A DNA stretch of 64,000 bases from Marinobacter salarius (lineage in GTDB: Bacteria; Pseudomonadota; Gammaproteobacteria; Pseudomonadales; Oleiphilaceae): positions 4,154,001-4,218,000 of the forward strand of contig NZ_CP136693.1 of assembly GCF_032922745.1 (NCBI RefSeq). The letters run 5' to 3'. Position numbers and translations under genes: made by a program. The notes below the pieces were generated by a model. That model worked only from the letters and a program-made list of their open reading frames with translations, had not been told where the DNA came from and ran no database searches. Of this stretch, positions 29,633 to 44,032 are shown in pieces (the stretch's first letter is position 1; every line of letters begins with the position of its first letter).

Positions 29633-30970
29633 TCAATTATCCACGCGCTCGAACATCGCCATGGATTCAACATGGGTGGTGTGAGGGAACATGTCCATAA
29701 CGCCCGCCCTCACCAGCCGATAACCATTACGCACCATCACTCCTGCGTCCCTGGCCAACGTAGCCGGGTTGCAGGAAACATAAATAATTCGCTTAGCACC
29801 AAAGGCCGTCAGGTATTCACACACCTCCTGAGCCCCGGAACGCGGCGGATCAATCAGTATTTTGTCGAACCCTTCCGCTGCCCACGGTTGTGATGTGAAA
29901 TCCGCCTGTAAGTCAGCGCCGTGGAATGCGACATTCGATAGCCCGTTGAGTTCCGCATTTTCCCGTCCGCGGACCACCATGGCATCGTCACCTTCCACAC
30001 CAACCACCTGCCCGGCGCGGCGGGCCAGCGGTAGAGTAAAGTTACCCAGTCCGCAGAAAAGGTCCAGCACCCGCTCACCGGGCTGGATGTCCAGCCACTC
30101 TACGGCTCGGTGTACCATGTTGCGATTGATGTCCACATTGACCTGGGTAAAGTCCATGGGATGGAACTTCATGGTCAGGTCGAATTCTTCCATGTCGTAG
30201 GACAGTCGCTCCTCGCCAGACTCGGGCCAGATTCTGTGAACAGTATCCGGCCCTTTCGGTTGCAGGTAGATATGCAATTCATGGGCCTGGCCGAACTCGA
30301 TCAACCCCTGCCTATCGGAATCGCTCAGTGGGTCCATGTTGCGAAATATCATCGCCGCTGAATCGTCGCCGCAGGCGACCTCCACCTGCGGTATGCGCCG
30401 ATAGGCGTCCATGCCATGTAGCAGTTCGCGCAAAGGGGTGATGCGATCGCCAATACGCGGATCCAACACCACGCAGCGATCAATATCGGTCAGGAAACTG
30501 TTGCGCTTTTCCCGGAACCCGACCAGCACCGATTCCCGTGCAGGCACGTATTTCACGCCCAGCCGAGCCTTGCGGCGATAACCGAGGGCCGGGGAACGCA
30601 TGGGCGCCACCCACTCTTCGGGTTCAATGCCCCCGAAATGGGCAAAATGTTCCCGCAAGGTATTTTCCTTGAACCGGATCTGGGCATCGCCACTCATGTG
30701 CTGGAGGCTACACCCACCACAAAGATCGGCGAAATTACAGGGCGGTGTTATACGCGCGTCGTCGGCTTCAAGCACTTCCACAGCCCGCAATTCATCAAAC
30801 TTGCTGCGTGTACTGATAAATTTTGCCATGACCGTCTCGCCCGGCAGGCCGCCGTCGACGAACTGTGCTTTACCGTTGTCCCGGGCGATGCCCCGGCCAT
30901 CGTGACTGAGGGTTTCAATCACACAGCGCACCGGTTCGCTTGGCAGGGCCTTCCTGCGTCTTCTACTCAT
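29633..30970 (-). CDS. rlmD: 23S rRNA (uracil1939-C5)-methyltransferase
   Basis: Methylates U1939 of 23S rRNA; a TRAM-domain, iron-sulfur enzyme. The Fe-S cysteines are in [11 protein letters not shown]. The SAM motif is [15 protein letters not shown] and the catalytic cysteine lies in [10 protein letters not shown]. The 445 residues match the family (E. coli RumA 433). It is 58 nt upstream of relA on the same strand, a conserved order. Confidence 0.95.
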   Translation of the reverse strand: MSRRRRKALPSEPVRCVIETLSHDGRGIARDNGKAQFVDGGLPGETVMAKFISTRSKFDELRAVEVLEADDARITPPCNFADLCGGCSLQHMSGDAQIRFKENTLREHFAHFGGIEPEEWVAPMRSPALGYRRKARLGVKYVPARESVLVGFREKRNSFLTDIDRCVVLDPRIGDRITPLRELLHGMDAYRRIPQVEVACGDDSAAMIFRNMDPLSDSDRQGLIEFGQAHELHIYLQPKGPDTVHRIWPESGEERLSYDMEEFDLTMKFHPMDFTQVNVDINRNMVHRAVEWLDIQPGERVLDLFCGLGNFTLPLARRAGQVVGVEGDDAMVVRGRENAELNGLSNVAFHGADLQADFTSQPWAAEGFDKILIDPPRSGAQEVCEYLTAFGAKRIIYVSCNPATLARDAGVMVRNGYRLVRAGVMDMFPHTTHVESMAMFERVDN

Positions 30971-31006
30971 AGAAAGTCTCTTAACTGGATTCAGGTCTTG
31001 ATGGGT

Positions 31007-31900
31007 TCAGGCACCCGGAAACACACCGGTGGAAAGGTAACGATCACCCCGGTCACAGATAATGGCCACGATCACCGCGTTTTCAACCTGTGCCGACAGC
31101 TTGAGGGCCGCAGCGATGGAGCCACCTGATGAAACACCGCAGAAAATCCCTTCCTCGCTGGCCAGGGCACGCATAGTGTCCTCAGCTTCCTGCTGGCCAA
31201 TGTCCATGACCGTATCCACACGGGTGGCATCAAAAATTTTCGGCAGGTACGGCTCCGGCCAGCGCCGGATGCCGGGGATAGACGCCCCTTCCTGGGGCTG
31301 CAGGCCAACAATCTGGATATCCGGGTTCCGTTCCTTGAAATACCTGGACACGCCCATGATGGTCCCGGTGGTACCCATGGAGCTGACAAAATGCGTAACC
31401 CGCCCTGCCGTCTGCTCCCAGATTTCCGGGCCGGTGGTGCGGTAATGCGCCAGCGGGTTGTCCTGGTTGGCAAACTGATCCAGCACTTTGCCCTTGCCTT
31501 CCGCTTCCATTTGTTGGGCCAGGTCGCGGGCGGTTTCCATGCCTTCCTCTTTGGTGACGGTGACAATCTCCGCCCCATAGGCGCGCATCGATGCCCGACG
31601 CTCCTCGCTCATGTTCGCGGGCATAATCAGCACCATACGATAGCCCTTGATGGCCGCCGCCATCGCCAGGGCAATTCCGGTATTTCCACTGGTGGCTTCT
31701 ATCAGGGTATCGCCCGGTTTGATTTCACCCCGGCGCTCTGCTTCCTGGATCATGCTGATGGCAGGACGGTCTTTCACCGAACCGGCAGGGTTATTACCCT
31801 CAAGCTTGGCCAGAATCACATTGCTGGTCTCGCCCGGAAGCCGCTGCAGACGCACAAGAGGCGTATGCCCTACATAATCTTCAATGGTCGGGAAATGCAT
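31007..31900 (-). CDS. cysM: Cysteine synthase B
   Basis: PLP enzyme that makes cysteine from O-acetylserine and sulfide or thiosulfate. I trimmed the frame to the ATG giving MHFPTIEDYVGHTPLV (297 residues), preceded by an AGGAAGG ribosome-binding site. The PLP lysine is in GSVKDRPA; the substrate loop TSGNTG is present; the PSLQPQEG-like region fits CysM rather than CysK. The gene begins the cysM-rlmD-relA-mazG run and is divergent from the Gac-type kinase. Confidence 0.94.
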   Translation of the reverse strand: MHFPTIEDYVGHTPLVRLQRLPGETSNVILAKLEGNNPAGSVKDRPAISMIQEAERRGEIKPGDTLIEATSGNTGIALAMAAAIKGYRMVLIMPANMSEERRASMRAYGAEIVTVTKEEGMETARDLAQQMEAEGKGKVLDQFANQDNPLAHYRTTGPEIWEQTAGRVTHFVSSMGTTGTIMGVSRYFKERNPDIQIVGLQPQEGASIPGIRRWPEPYLPKIFDATRVDTVMDIGQQEAEDTMRALASEEGIFCGVSSGGSIAAALKLSAQVENAVIVAIICDRGDRYLSTGVFPGA

Positions 31901-32146
31901 GTTGTAACCTTCCTCAATTCTTCCGGAACCCGCCGCCAGCCGGTAACGCCGACAACACAAGCCTGTGATACACTCCGGGTTCGCATGATACGCGGAATAT
32001 CCGCAGTCTCCCAATACGGCTTCTCGCTATATCCATGACTGTGGGCTATATCCGGGGCGCCATCACGGTCAGACTGCGTGGAATCAACTATTCTGACAGG
32101 GAAGAATGCCGAACATCAGGTCGGCGACGTCAATCGGGAACTCACT

Positions 32147-35035
<2,889 letters not shown>

Positions 35036-35050
35036 ACGACAATCAGCGCG

Positions 35051-35800
35051 TTAGGCTCGCGCGCTTTCGAGGAGAGCCTTCATATCCCTTACGGCCTCTT
35101 TGAGCCCGGTATACACCGCCCTGGCAATGATGGCATGGCCAATGTTGAGTTCGTTGATACCGGCAATGGCGGCAACGCGTTCAGTATTGTGGTAGTGCAG
35201 CCCGTGGCCGGCATTGACCACTAGCCCTTTCCTGCGGGCGTATGCCACCGCCTCCTGCAAGGTGTTAAAAGCCGCTTCAACAATCTTCGGGTCAGTCGCT
35301 TCCGCGTACTCCCCCGTGTGCAGTTCCACCACCGGCGCTCCGCAACGGACCGCCGCATCGATCTGTGTCACATCCGGGTCGATAAACAGGGAGACCTCGG
35401 CACCGATTTTTGCCAATCGGTCACAGGCTTTGGCCACGCGCGCCTCCTGGCCGTCCACATCCAGACCGCCTTCAGTTGTCAACTCTTCGCGCTTCTCGGG
35501 CACCAGGCACACACATTCGGGGCGCACTTGCTCGGCAAACGCCAGCATGGCGTCAGTGACTGCCATTTCCAGGTTCATCTTGGTGGTGAGGATTTCCTTC
35601 AGCAGCAGCACATCGCGATCCTGAATGTGTCTGCGATCCTCGCGGGGATGAATGGTGATACCATCGGCGCCCGCCTCTTCCGCCAGAATCGCCGCCTGTA
35701 CCGGGTCTGGATATCGGGTCCCTCTGGCCTGACGCAAGGTAGCAACATGGTCAATATTTACACCCAGCAAGACTCTGGGCTTCATTGAGCTAGAGGTCAT
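35051..35800 (-). CDS. pdxJ: Pyridoxine 5'-phosphate synthase
   Basis: Condenses 1-deoxyxylulose-5-phosphate with 3-amino-2-oxopropyl phosphate in PLP synthesis. The 249-residue protein has the family start [16 protein letters not shown] and the glycine motif [11 protein letters not shown]. The first ATG has a GAGGAG ribosome-binding site with 6-nt spacing, so I kept it even though it overlaps recO by 11 nt. It is the last gene of the lepA-lepB-rnc-era-recO-pdxJ run. The usual next gene in E. coli, acpS, is absent here. Confidence 0.96.
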   Translation of the reverse strand: MTSSSMKPRVLLGVNIDHVATLRQARGTRYPDPVQAAILAEEAGADGITIHPREDRRHIQDRDVLLLKEILTTKMNLEMAVTDAMLAFAEQVRPECVCLVPEKREELTTEGGLDVDGQEARVAKACDRLAKIGAEVSLFIDPDVTQIDAAVRCGAPVVELHTGEYAEATDPKIVEAAFNTLQEAVAYARRKGLVVNAGHGLHYHNTERVAAIAGINELNIGHAIIARAVYTGLKEAVRDMKALLESARA

Positions 35801-36518
35801 TACGATCTCCTCGATGATGACTGAACAGGCTTCTGCTATGGAGCACCTTGCCCTGCAACAGGTAGTCTACAAGTACCCGTGTTACTCGTTTGGCGACGCG
35901 CCGGCACTCAGCAGATTCGAGGTCGCCATCGGCCAGCGCCAACAGCGTACCGCCCGGCAGATTCTGGAGCCTGACACCTGGCGAGGGCTCGGCCAGAATC
36001 CCCTGCTCCGGATCATAGCAATAAAGCCCCCCGGCCTCGACCGGCTGCCCGGTATCGGTCGCCTGGTCCCAGACGAAGTCATACCCGAGCTCCGCAGCCA
36101 GGGATTGCTCGAAACGTCGCAGAACCGGTTCCACATCCCCGGCTTCCGATAACTCGGCGATGACATCAATATAGGCGGCAAACAGTCGGTGGTGAGGGTC
36201 GGCCATCGGCAGCAAACGCTGCAATAGCTCATTGACGTAAAGGCCGCTGTACAGGGAGAGAGTGCGCTTCAGGGAGGGGCCGCTGCGAACGTCCGCCTGA
36301 GTCAGAGTCTTCAGGTCGCTGCGCCCGGTCCAGTTCAGCAGCAGAGGCTGAAAAGGCTGCAACTGAGCTTTGAGCGGGCTCTTTGCGCTGTTGCCTCCAC
36401 GGGCAATCACAGTTACCCGGCCTGCGTTAAGGGAAAACACATCCACCATCAGACTGGTTTCGCGCCAGGGCCGGCGGTGGAGAACATACGCGGGCTCCTG
36501 TTGCATTGGCCCCGTCAT
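35790..36518 (-). CDS. recO: DNA repair protein RecO
   Basis: Loads RecA with RecR at gapped DNA. The 242-residue protein has the N-terminal OB-fold pattern [19 protein letters not shown], typical of RecO. It has no zinc cysteine cluster, as in other gammaproteobacteria. It is 7 nt from era and overlaps pdxJ by 11 nt. A second ATG four residues in is possible. Confidence 0.93.
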   Translation of the reverse strand: MTGPMQQEPAYVLHRRPWRETSLMVDVFSLNAGRVTVIARGGNSAKSPLKAQLQPFQPLLLNWTGRSDLKTLTQADVRSGPSLKRTLSLYSGLYVNELLQRLLPMADPHHRLFAAYIDVIAELSEAGDVEPVLRRFEQSLAAELGYDFVWDQATDTGQPVEAGGLYCYDPEQGILAEPSPGVRLQNLPGGTLLALADGDLESAECRRVAKRVTRVLVDYLLQGKVLHSRSLFSHHRGDRNDL

Positions 36519-36525
36519 AGCTGCC

Positions 36526-37443
36526 TCAGAAGTCGTTCATACCCAGGCTTTTCAATGCCCGGTCGCTGTCCGCCCAACCCCGCTTGACCTTGACCCAGAG
36601 CCTTAGCATGACTTTACTGTCGAACAGACGCTCCATATCCGTTCTGGCCTCCTGGCCGATGCGCCGCAGGCGCTCGCCCTTGTCGCCAATAATGATCTTC
36701 TTCTGGCCCTCACGCTCCACCAGTATTAGCGCAGAAATGTGCAGGGTCTTACCATCCTTGCGAAACTCTTCGATCTCGACCGCCACGGAGTACGGCAGCT
36801 CTGCCCCCAATTGCCGGGTAATCTTCTCCCGTACCATTTCGGAGGCCATAAAGCGTTCGCTGCGATCCGTGACCTGGTCATCCGGGTAAAAGTGCACACT
36901 TTCAGGCAGGAACCGACTGACCGCAGCCTCCAGCGGCTCCAGATTCATCCCCTTCAGCGCCGACAACGGAATGATCTCGGCAAACTCTCGCTTCCGGGAT
37001 AGCATATCGAGGTGCGGCAACAGGGCCTCGCGATTTTCAATGCGGTCAACCTTGTTCACTGCCAGAATCACCGGGCATTTCAGGCTACTGAGCTTTTCCA
37101 GAACCATTTCGTCCGCCGTCGTCCACGCCATCTGGTCGACGACAAACACCGCAACATCGACGTCCTTGAGGGCCGATGTCGCCGCCTTGTTCATATACCG
37201 GTTGATAGCGCGGGGTTCTTCCTCGTGCATCCCCGGCGTATCCACGTAAATTGCCTGAACCGGGCCATCGGTCTTGATACCCAGTACCTGATGACGTGTT
37301 GTCTGGGGTTTGCGGGACGTAATACTGAGTTTCTGGCCAAGAATGTGGTTCAGCAATGTGGACTTGCCCACATTGGGCCGGCCGACGATCGCCACGAAAC
37401 CACAACGGCTATCCGGATTTTCCGGACGGGTCACATCATTCAT
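36526..37443 (-). CDS. era: GTPase Era
   Basis: Essential GTPase for 30S maturation. The 305-residue protein has G1 [10 protein letters not shown]3 DTPG, G4 NKVD and a C-terminal KH domain with a GxKGxRLRRIG-type loop ([11 protein letters not shown]). Its start and the rnc stop share one base (TAATG type), so translation is coupled. Confidence 0.97.
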   Translation of the reverse strand: MNDVTRPENPDSRCGFVAIVGRPNVGKSTLLNHILGQKLSITSRKPQTTRHQVLGIKTDGPVQAIYVDTPGMHEEEPRAINRYMNKAATSALKDVDVAVFVVDQMAWTTADEMVLEKLSSLKCPVILAVNKVDRIENREALLPHLDMLSRKREFAEIIPLSALKGMNLEPLEAAVSRFLPESVHFYPDDQVTDRSERFMASEMVREKITRQLGAELPYSVAVEIEEFRKDGKTLHISALILVEREGQKKIIIGDKGERLRRIGQEARTDMERLFDSKVMLRLWVKVKRGWADSDRALKSLGMNDF

Positions 37444-38132
37444 CAGTCATTCTCCACACCCAGTTGCTTAAGGGCATTGCGGGCGGCCTGCTGCTCGGCA
37501 ATTCGACGGCTATTACCCGTGCCGGTCGTTTTGCGGTCCAGCGATGGCAGGGCACAGGAAACATGGAACGTCTGGGCGTGGGCTTCACCGTCCACGGAAA
37601 TGACGTCATAGCGAGGCAGCGGAAACTGCCGTGACTGCAGGTACTCCTGAAGCCGGGTTTTGGGATCTTTCTGGGTATCCTGCAGATCCAGCTTCTGAAG
37701 ACGCACCTCAAACCAGCGCAAAACCTGTTCTCGACAGGTGTGAAAGTCACTGTCCAGGTATATGGCACCGATGATGGACTCAACAGCGTCGGCAAGGATG
37801 GATTCTCGACGGAAACCACCACTCTTCATTTCACCGGAACCCAGCCTGAGGTACTTGCCCAACTCGAATTCACGGCCAATTTCCGCCAGGGTCACACCTT
37901 TGACCATACGGGCCCGCAGACGGCTCAACTGACCTTCCCGGGCTTTTTCAAAATGCAGGTACAGGTATTCAGCAATGACCATGTTAACGATGGAATCACC
38001 CAGGAACTCCAGGCGCTCATTGTTCTGGTTGCCAAAACTCCTATGGGTCAGCGCCAGCAAAAGCCGCTCAGGCGTCTGGAACTGGTAGCCGATGCGTCGC
38101 TGTAACTGCTCGAGATCCGGTTGTGAACTCAC
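37443..38132 (-). CDS. rnc: Ribonuclease III
   Basis: Double-stranded RNA endonuclease for rRNA and mRNA processing. The 229-residue protein has the signature [11 protein letters not shown], the second metal motif [13 protein letters not shown], and a C-terminal dsRNA-binding domain. It overlaps the upstream DUF4845 gene by 4 nt. Confidence 0.97.
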   Translation of the reverse strand: MSSQPDLEQLQRRIGYQFQTPERLLLALTHRSFGNQNNERLEFLGDSIVNMVIAEYLYLHFEKAREGQLSRLRARMVKGVTLAEIGREFELGKYLRLGSGEMKSGGFRRESILADAVESIIGAIYLDSDFHTCREQVLRWFEVRLQKLDLQDTQKDPKTRLQEYLQSRQFPLPRYDVISVDGEAHAQTFHVSCALPSLDRKTTGTGNSRRIAEQQAARNALKQLGVEND

Positions 38133-38542
38133 TTGCCCTTCATCTCATACTCATGTTGAAAGTGGATAACAGTATCCACATTACGGAACAGGTTATTGCG
38201 GACTTCGTAATCCACATTGATGATAACCAGATCCCCGTCTTTCTGAACGGTGATATTCTTTTCATCAAATCCGCGAACATTGTTCACGCTAAGGCGCTTG
38301 TTTATCAGATTTCTCACCTGCGCAGGGCCCATGGTGGAAAGATCCTCTGTCCCTTCCAGGCTCTCAAGCGCTTCCTGAATGGTAATGTCGTCAAGATACG
38401 CTGGCCCCAACTTGATGGCCAACGTCAGCAAGCCGCCGAAAAAAAGCGCCATAATCATGATAACAAGCGCCGATGCACCCGACTGCCTGTGCATGGAGGA
38501 AAGACTGTTCTTCTTCATGTTCGATACACCCCTGAATAACAA
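38129..38542 (-). CDS. DUF4845 single-pass membrane protein
   Basis: A 137-residue protein with one N-terminal transmembrane segment (about residues 24-47) and a C-terminal periplasmic domain. It is conserved between lepB and rnc in many gammaproteobacteria (PA0769 in Pseudomonas). Function unknown. It lies 5 nt from lepB and overlaps rnc by 4 nt, so it is expressed with both. Confidence 0.85.
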   Translation of the reverse strand: MLFRGVSNMKKNSLSSMHRQSGASALVIMIMALFFGGLLTLAIKLGPAYLDDITIQEALESLEGTEDLSTMGPAQVRNLINKRLSVNNVRGFDEKNITVQKDGDLVIINVDYEVRNNLFRNVDTVIHFQHEYEMKGK

Positions 38543-38547
38543 CGCAC

Positions 38548-39333
38548 TTATTCCAAACCGCCCACACGGTCAAAGGATGGCAGACTGGTGAGCGATTGCC
38601 AGTGCATCCAGATCGCGAACGCCTTGCCAACGACCATTTCATCCGGAACAAAGCCCCAATAGCGGCTGTCATTACTGTTGTCCCGATTATCACCCATCAC
38701 GAAATACTCGCCTTCCGGCACTACCCACTCGCCTTCTCCAGAGCGCCCCGTGCGCCCCAGGGTCAGGAAGATGTCGTGCTCAACGTCGCCCAGGTATTCA
38801 CGTCTGAGTTCCACCGGTGGCAGCCGGGCAACAAAGCGTGTGTCCACTTTATCGCCGTTGATAAACAGCTCACGATCCTGGTATCGGATACGGTCGCCCG
38901 GCAGCCCGACCACCCGTTTGATGTAATTGGTGCTGCCGTCGTCCGGATAGCGGAATACCATTACGTCACCGCGCTGGGGATCATCCACCGACAGGATCTT
39001 GGTGCCCGCGACCGGCAGGCGAAGCCCGTAGGCGTATTTGTTAACGAGGATGAAGTCTCCAACTTCAAGGGTGGGTAGCATGGAGCCTGACGGAATCTGG
39101 AAGGGTTCCACCAGAAACGAACGCAACACCAGCACCACCGCCAGCACCGGAAAAAACGAACGGCTGAGATCGACGAGGTAGGGCTCCTTCGGCTCTTCCT
39201 CCGCCGTAACCTCCCCGCTAGCGCCTTCTGCGACCGCGAGCCTGCGCTTACGCAGGAATACAACATCCAACAGCCAGATCAGCCCCGTTGCAAACGTCAG
39301 AACAACCAGAACCAGGGGGAAATCAATATCCAT
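38548..39333 (-). CDS. lepB: Signal peptidase I
   Basis: Inner-membrane peptidase that removes Sec and Tat signal peptides. The 261 residues include an N-terminal TM, a second TM before the catalytic domain, catalytic Ser in PSGSMLPT and Lys in YIKRVVGLPGD, and the GDNRDNS box. Shorter than E. coli LepB (324) but normal for Pseudomonas-type enzymes. It lies 11 nt after lepA. Confidence 0.96.
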   Translation of the reverse strand: MDIDFPLVLVVLTFATGLIWLLDVVFLRKRRLAVAEGASGEVTAEEEPKEPYLVDLSRSFFPVLAVVLVLRSFLVEPFQIPSGSMLPTLEVGDFILVNKYAYGLRLPVAGTKILSVDDPQRGDVMVFRYPDDGSTNYIKRVVGLPGDRIRYQDRELFINGDKVDTRFVARLPPVELRREYLGDVEHDIFLTLGRTGRSGEGEWVVPEGEYFVMGDNRDNSNDSRYWGFVPDEMVVGKAFAIWMHWQSLTSLPSFDRVGGLE

Positions 39334-39344
39334 TCAGGTGCCTT

Positions 39345-41153
39345 TTAGTTATCCACTTTCAATACGGCAAGGAATGCTTCCTGAGGCACCTCAACATTGC
39401 CCAGTTGCTTCATGCGCTTCTTACCTTCTTTCTGCTTCTGTAGCAGTTTCTTCTTCCGGCTGACGTCGCCACCGTAACACTTGGCGGTGACGTTCTTGCG
39501 AAGCGCCTTGACGGTCACCCGCGCTACCACCTGATTCCCGATCGCCGCCTGAATCGCGATATCGAACATCTGGCGTGGGATCAGCTCTTTCATCTTGTCA
39601 ATCAGGGCGCGCCCTCGGTAGTGGGACTGGTCCTTATGGACAATCAGCGCCAATGCGTCCACGCGCTCGCCATTGATCAGCACGTCCAGGCGTACCAGGT
39701 TGGCCGCCTGGAACCGCACAAACTGATAGTCCAGTGATGCGAACCCACGGCTGGCGGACTTGATCCGGTCGAAAAAGTCCAGCACCACCTCGGCCATCGG
39801 TAACTCGTAAGTCACCTGAACCTGGGTGGACATAAAGTGCATGTTTTTCTGAATGCCCCGTTTTTCTTCACACAGGGCGATCACGTTGCCCAGATGCTCC
39901 TGGGGCACCAGAATGCTGGCCTCCACGATTGGCTCGCGCATTTCCTCGATGGATCCAATATCCGGAAGACTGGACGGGTTGTCCACCGACAGGGTCTCAC
40001 CCTGTTTGGTAACGACTTCATAGATAACCGTCGGGGCGGTGGTAATCAGGTCGATGTCGTATTCCCGCTCCAGCCGCTCCTGGACAATCTCCATGTGGAG
40101 CATACCCAGGAAGCCACAGCGGAAACCGAACCCGAGGGCGTCTGAACTCTCCGGCTCGAAGAACAACGAGGCGTCGTTCAGGGTCAGCTTCTCAAGGGCA
40201 TCCCGGAAATCGTTGTAATCATCGGAACTGACGGGGAACAGGCCCGCATAGACCTGAGGCTTGACCTTTTTGAATCCGGGTAGCATCGGAATGTCTTCCG
40301 AGCCTTTCTGCTGAACAATGGTGTCACCCACCGGGGCACCATGAATGTCCTTGATGCCGGCCACCACGAAGCCAACATCCCCGGATTCCAGAATATCCGT
40401 GTCTTTGGGTTTTGGATTGAAAATACCGACCTTGTCAGCATTCCAGGCCTTGCCCGTCGACTTCATAACGATCTTGTCACCCTTCTTGAGGGTGCCTTCG
40501 GTCACCCTGACCAACGACACAACCCCCAGGTAGTTGTCGAACCAGGAGTCGATAATCAAGGCCTGCAAGGGCGCGTTTCGGTCACCCTTGGGTGGCGGAA
40601 TTTTCCTGATCAAGTCCTCCAGGACGTCCTCGACACCCATACCGCTCTTGGCGCTACAGCGCACAGCGTCCGTAGCCTCGATACCAATGATGTCCTCGAT
40701 CTCCTGGGCCACGCGCTCCGGCTCGGCCTGAGGAAGATCCATCTTGTTAAGCACCGGCACCACTTCCAGCCCCTGTTCGATAGCGGTGTAACAGTTAGCG
40801 ACGGACTGGGCCTCAACCCCCTGGCCGGCATCCACGACCAACAAAGCACCTTCACAGGCGTACAGAGAACGCGACACCTCGTAGGAAAAATCGACGTGCC
40901 CAGGTGTATCGATGAAATTCAGCTTGTATTCAATGCCGTCCCGAGCCTTGTAGTTCAGAGTCACACTCTGGGCCTTAATGGTAATACCACGCTCACGCTC
41001 AAGATCCATGGAATCAAGGACCTGCTCAGCCATTTCGCGTTCTGTCAGGCCACCGCAGATCTGGATAAAGCGGTCTGCCAGAGTGGATTTACCATGGTCA
41101 ATATGGGCGATAATCGAAAAATTTCGGATTCGGCTCAGTTCAGTCACAGACAA
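39345..41153 (-). CDS. lepA: Elongation factor 4
   Basis: Ribosome-dependent GTPase affecting initiation and back-translocation. The 602-residue protein has G1 [11 protein letters not shown]3 DTPGHVDF, G4 NKMD and the LepA-specific C-terminal domain ending in [18 protein letters not shown]. It heads the lepA-lepB-DUF4845-rnc-era-recO-pdxJ run. In Pseudomonas lepA directly follows mucD; here a c-di-GMP gene lies between them. Confidence 0.97.
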   Translation of the reverse strand: MSVTELSRIRNFSIIAHIDHGKSTLADRFIQICGGLTEREMAEQVLDSMDLERERGITIKAQSVTLNYKARDGIEYKLNFIDTPGHVDFSYEVSRSLYACEGALLVVDAGQGVEAQSVANCYTAIEQGLEVVPVLNKMDLPQAEPERVAQEIEDIIGIEATDAVRCSAKSGMGVEDVLEDLIRKIPPPKGDRNAPLQALIIDSWFDNYLGVVSLVRVTEGTLKKGDKIVMKSTGKAWNADKVGIFNPKPKDTDILESGDVGFVVAGIKDIHGAPVGDTIVQQKGSEDIPMLPGFKKVKPQVYAGLFPVSSDDYNDFRDALEKLTLNDASLFFEPESSDALGFGFRCGFLGMLHMEIVQERLEREYDIDLITTAPTVIYEVVTKQGETLSVDNPSSLPDIGSIEEMREPIVEASILVPQEHLGNVIALCEEKRGIQKNMHFMSTQVQVTYELPMAEVVLDFFDRIKSASRGFASLDYQFVRFQAANLVRLDVLINGERVDALALIVHKDQSHYRGRALIDKMKELIPRQMFDIAIQAAIGNQVVARVTVKALRKNVTAKCYGGDVSRKKKLLQKQKEGKKRMKQLGNVEVPQEAFLAVLKVDN

Positions 41154-41251
41154 TGAATACTCGCAAAAGACGAAGGATTGAGCCCGGAAGGGCCGTTGCC
41201 GGAGTCCGGCGACGGCGTGATTTTACCGGTTACCGGCCGTTATTGCCATGA

Positions 41252-43978
41252 TCAGGAGATCAGCGGCCGCTCATATTGCCTAATAAGGAAACCGATAAGC
41301 GCATCTTCGTCCAACGGGTAACTGAACAGGTTACCCTGGCATTGGGCGCAACCAGCGCTTTTGAGGAAGCTGAGCTGCTGCGGCGTTTCCACGCCCTCGG
41401 CAACAACGGTCAGGTGCAATTTTCTGGCCAGAGCAACCACCGCTGAGGCGACATCAGTCGCACTGACGTTGTAAGGGATGTCGCGAATGAAGCGATGATC
41501 AATCTTGATGACATCAAGCGGCAACTGCTGGAGCGCCACCAGAGAACAGGAACCAGTGCCAAAGTCATCCAGGATCAGGCAGACCCCCATGTCGTGCAGA
41601 GACACCAGGAGTTCCCTGAGCATGCGTGGGTCTTCATTCAGCAGTTCCGCCGGCATTTCAAGCTCAAGCCGCTCTGGCGATACTCCCGTTTCGGTAATGA
41701 CCTTGCGCATCATATCCAGAAACCCGGAATCCGTCAGTTGGCGAACGGACAGGTTGACCGCCATTTTCAGTGACTCAAATCCGGCCCGCTCAAGAGCCTG
41801 AACCTGGATACACGCCTGCCTCAGCGCCAGTTCACCCAGGCGTATAATCAGCCCCGTTTCCTCGGCCAGAGTAATGAATTGCTGCGCGCTGACCAGCCCC
41901 TTCTCAGGGTGATGCCAGCGCAGGAAAGCCTCGACGCCAATCACCCGCTCGCTTTCGAGGTCCACCTTGGGCTGGTAATGCAGCACAAACCGATCGCCTT
42001 CCAGCGCCGTTGCCAGCTCTTCCTGCTGAAGCAGGCGCCTGGCGGCCTTGATGTTCATGGCCGGGGTAAAGAATTGGTAGGTGTTGCGCCCCAACTCCTT
42101 GGCCCGGTACATGGCCAGGTCGGCATACTTCATCAGCGTACCGGGGTCCTCACTGTCATGGGGAATCATGGTAATACCGATGCTGACGGTAACGCCCACT
42201 TCGTGATCGTTGAGGCGAACCCGCTGGCACAGCCTCCGCAGAATGGCGTCGGCAACCTTCCCAGCATCATCAGGACCACTGATCCGCGACAACAGCACCA
42301 CAAACTCATCGCCACCCAATCGGGCTACCGAATCCTCCTCGCGCACGCAACCGGCCAACCATTGGGAAACCTTCTTCAGCAGCTCGTCACCACTATCGTG
42401 GCCCAGGGTATCGTTGATACGTTTGAAACCGTCGAGATCCAGGAACATCAGGGCGGCCGGCTCTTCACTGCGACGACTCCTGCGGACCACGTGGTTAAGC
42501 CGGTCACGGAATAGCTGGCGATTGGCAAGTCCGGTCAGCGGATCGTAGAACGCCAGGCGATGCAGTTCCGTCTGCGCGGCTTTCAACTGGGTCAGGTCAC
42601 GGAGGCTCAACACCACCCCATTCACGCCGGGCACCGTCAGCATGGCGGTGAACGTGCCTTCCATATCCCGCCACTGGCCTTGCGAATCGCGTATACGGCC
42701 ACGGATAACCGCCATCTGCTTCCCAGGCGATTTGACCGCTTCATCAAACCCTGATTTTAACTGCGGCCAATCCTCGGCATGCACCAGGGACTCTAACTCC
42801 AGGCCATACACCTTGTCGGGGTCGAAGCCCAAAATGTCGTGACTGGACGGACTGGCGTAACGCGGCGTGCCATCGCGATCCAGCACAAGAGTCACGTTCG
42901 CGGCACCTTCGGTAATAGCGCGGTAGCGACCGGCACCAATCTGCGCCATGATGCGGCCACGAATCATGGTCAGCACAAACAGGAACATCAGCAGACTGAT
43001 CACAACGCCGGAACCAAGAACGATAGGCGGTCGCGGATCAGACGCCAGATAGTCAAACGCCGGAGTGGAACGGGTCTGCAACAGCCAGTCACGCCCACCG
43101 TGGGTGATGGTCTGGCTCATTTCAAAGCTGAAATCCTCACCCAGGGAGCCCAGGTTTGACCCATACATCTGGGTATCCCGCGACACCACCCCGCTGTCGT
43201 ATATCTTCACATCCAGGAACGGCGAAATCAGGCCAACAATGCCATCAAGCAGAGTGTTCATCCGAAAGGCACTGAACACATAGCCAGCAAGCATCATCTG
43301 CCGCTCAACTTGGCTTTCAGGCACTTCCCCACCCTGATAAACCGGGTAGTACATCAGGAAGCCGGCCTGATCTTCCGCCACTTCTTCCTGCACCAGCACG
43401 ACTTTACCCGTCACTTTTGGTTTGGCATGGTCCCGTGCCCGCGCCATGGCGTGCCGGTGCACCGGATCACTGAAGGCATCGTAACCAAGTGCCTTGCGAT
43501 TCCGCTCGGTTCCGGGCTCCAGATACACCATGGGGTAGTAATCCGGCCCGGTGCCAAGAGGCGTCACGAGGTAATTGAGGACACCGTCCTTCCTGACCGA
43601 TGCGATATGATCTGCCATCTGGCGGACACCAATCCTCTGCACGTAGCCGATGCCCTGGATCCCCGGGTAATACCGGTTGATATCCACGTTGTCGACATAC
43701 TCCCCCCAGTCATCCCTATCCACCTCGCCGGCAACAGCAAACAGGCCCGCACTGCCCGCCAATACCTGTTCATAGTTCAGCAGGCGCTCTTCAATGGCGG
43801 TTCGCAACTGTAGTGACTGTGTTTTGAAACGGGCTTCGGTACGGTCTTCGACCAGGCGAATGGACACTTGCCATAACAGGGCGGTGACAGCGAGAGAGGC
43901 GATCAGTACTAACCAAGCGGCCCACGAATAGCGTAGCTGGAGCAGTTTCCGGAGGGGGAGTTCCTTTCTGTTCATCAT
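41252..43978 (-). CDS. CHASE-PAS-GGDEF-EAL membrane protein
   Basis: A 908-residue c-di-GMP protein. TM helices at about 20-41 and 318-338 flank a periplasmic CHASE domain. PAS covers about 350-465. GGDEF is intact at 555-559 with an RxxD inhibition site (REED) upstream. The EAL motif is EAF at 683-685. Gapless comparison with the neighbour at 9475 puts Ala777 where the metal-binding Glu of ITE should be (MPA versus ITE), while DDFG, KID and AEGVET remain. Thus a cyclase is likely, and the phosphodiesterase half may be inactive or only c-di-GMP-binding. It lies between mucD and lepA, all on one strand. Confidence 0.88.
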   Translation of the reverse strand: MMNRKELPLRKLLQLRYSWAAWLVLIASLAVTALLWQVSIRLVEDRTEARFKTQSLQLRTAIEERLLNYEQVLAGSAGLFAVAGEVDRDDWGEYVDNVDINRYYPGIQGIGYVQRIGVRQMADHIASVRKDGVLNYLVTPLGTGPDYYPMVYLEPGTERNRKALGYDAFSDPVHRHAMARARDHAKPKVTGKVVLVQEEVAEDQAGFLMYYPVYQGGEVPESQVERQMMLAGYVFSAFRMNTLLDGIVGLISPFLDVKIYDSGVVSRDTQMYGSNLGSLGEDFSFEMSQTITHGGRDWLLQTRSTPAFDYLASDPRPPIVLGSGVVISLLMFLFVLTMIRGRIMAQIGAGRYRAITEGAANVTLVLDRDGTPRYASPSSHDILGFDPDKVYGLELESLVHAEDWPQLKSGFDEAVKSPGKQMAVIRGRIRDSQGQWRDMEGTFTAMLTVPGVNGVVLSLRDLTQLKAAQTELHRLAFYDPLTGLANRQLFRDRLNHVVRRSRRSEEPAALMFLDLDGFKRINDTLGHDSGDELLKKVSQWLAGCVREEDSVARLGGDEFVVLLSRISGPDDAGKVADAILRRLCQRVRLNDHEVGVTVSIGITMIPHDSEDPGTLMKYADLAMYRAKELGRNTYQFFTPAMNIKAARRLLQQEELATALEGDRFVLHYQPKVDLESERVIGVEAFLRWHHPEKGLVSAQQFITLAEETGLIIRLGELALRQACIQVQALERAGFESLKMAVNLSVRQLTDSGFLDMMRKVITETGVSPERLELEMPAELLNEDPRMLRELLVSLHDMGVCLILDDFGTGSCSLVALQQLPLDVIKIDHRFIRDIPYNVSATDVASAVVALARKLHLTVVAEGVETPQQLSFLKSAGCAQCQGNLFSYPLDEDALIGFLIRQYERPLIS

Positions 43979-44032
43979 TTTTGTGGAGGTCCGATCCGTG
44001 GCCAGTAATCTGATTATTTTGGCCAGTATAAC

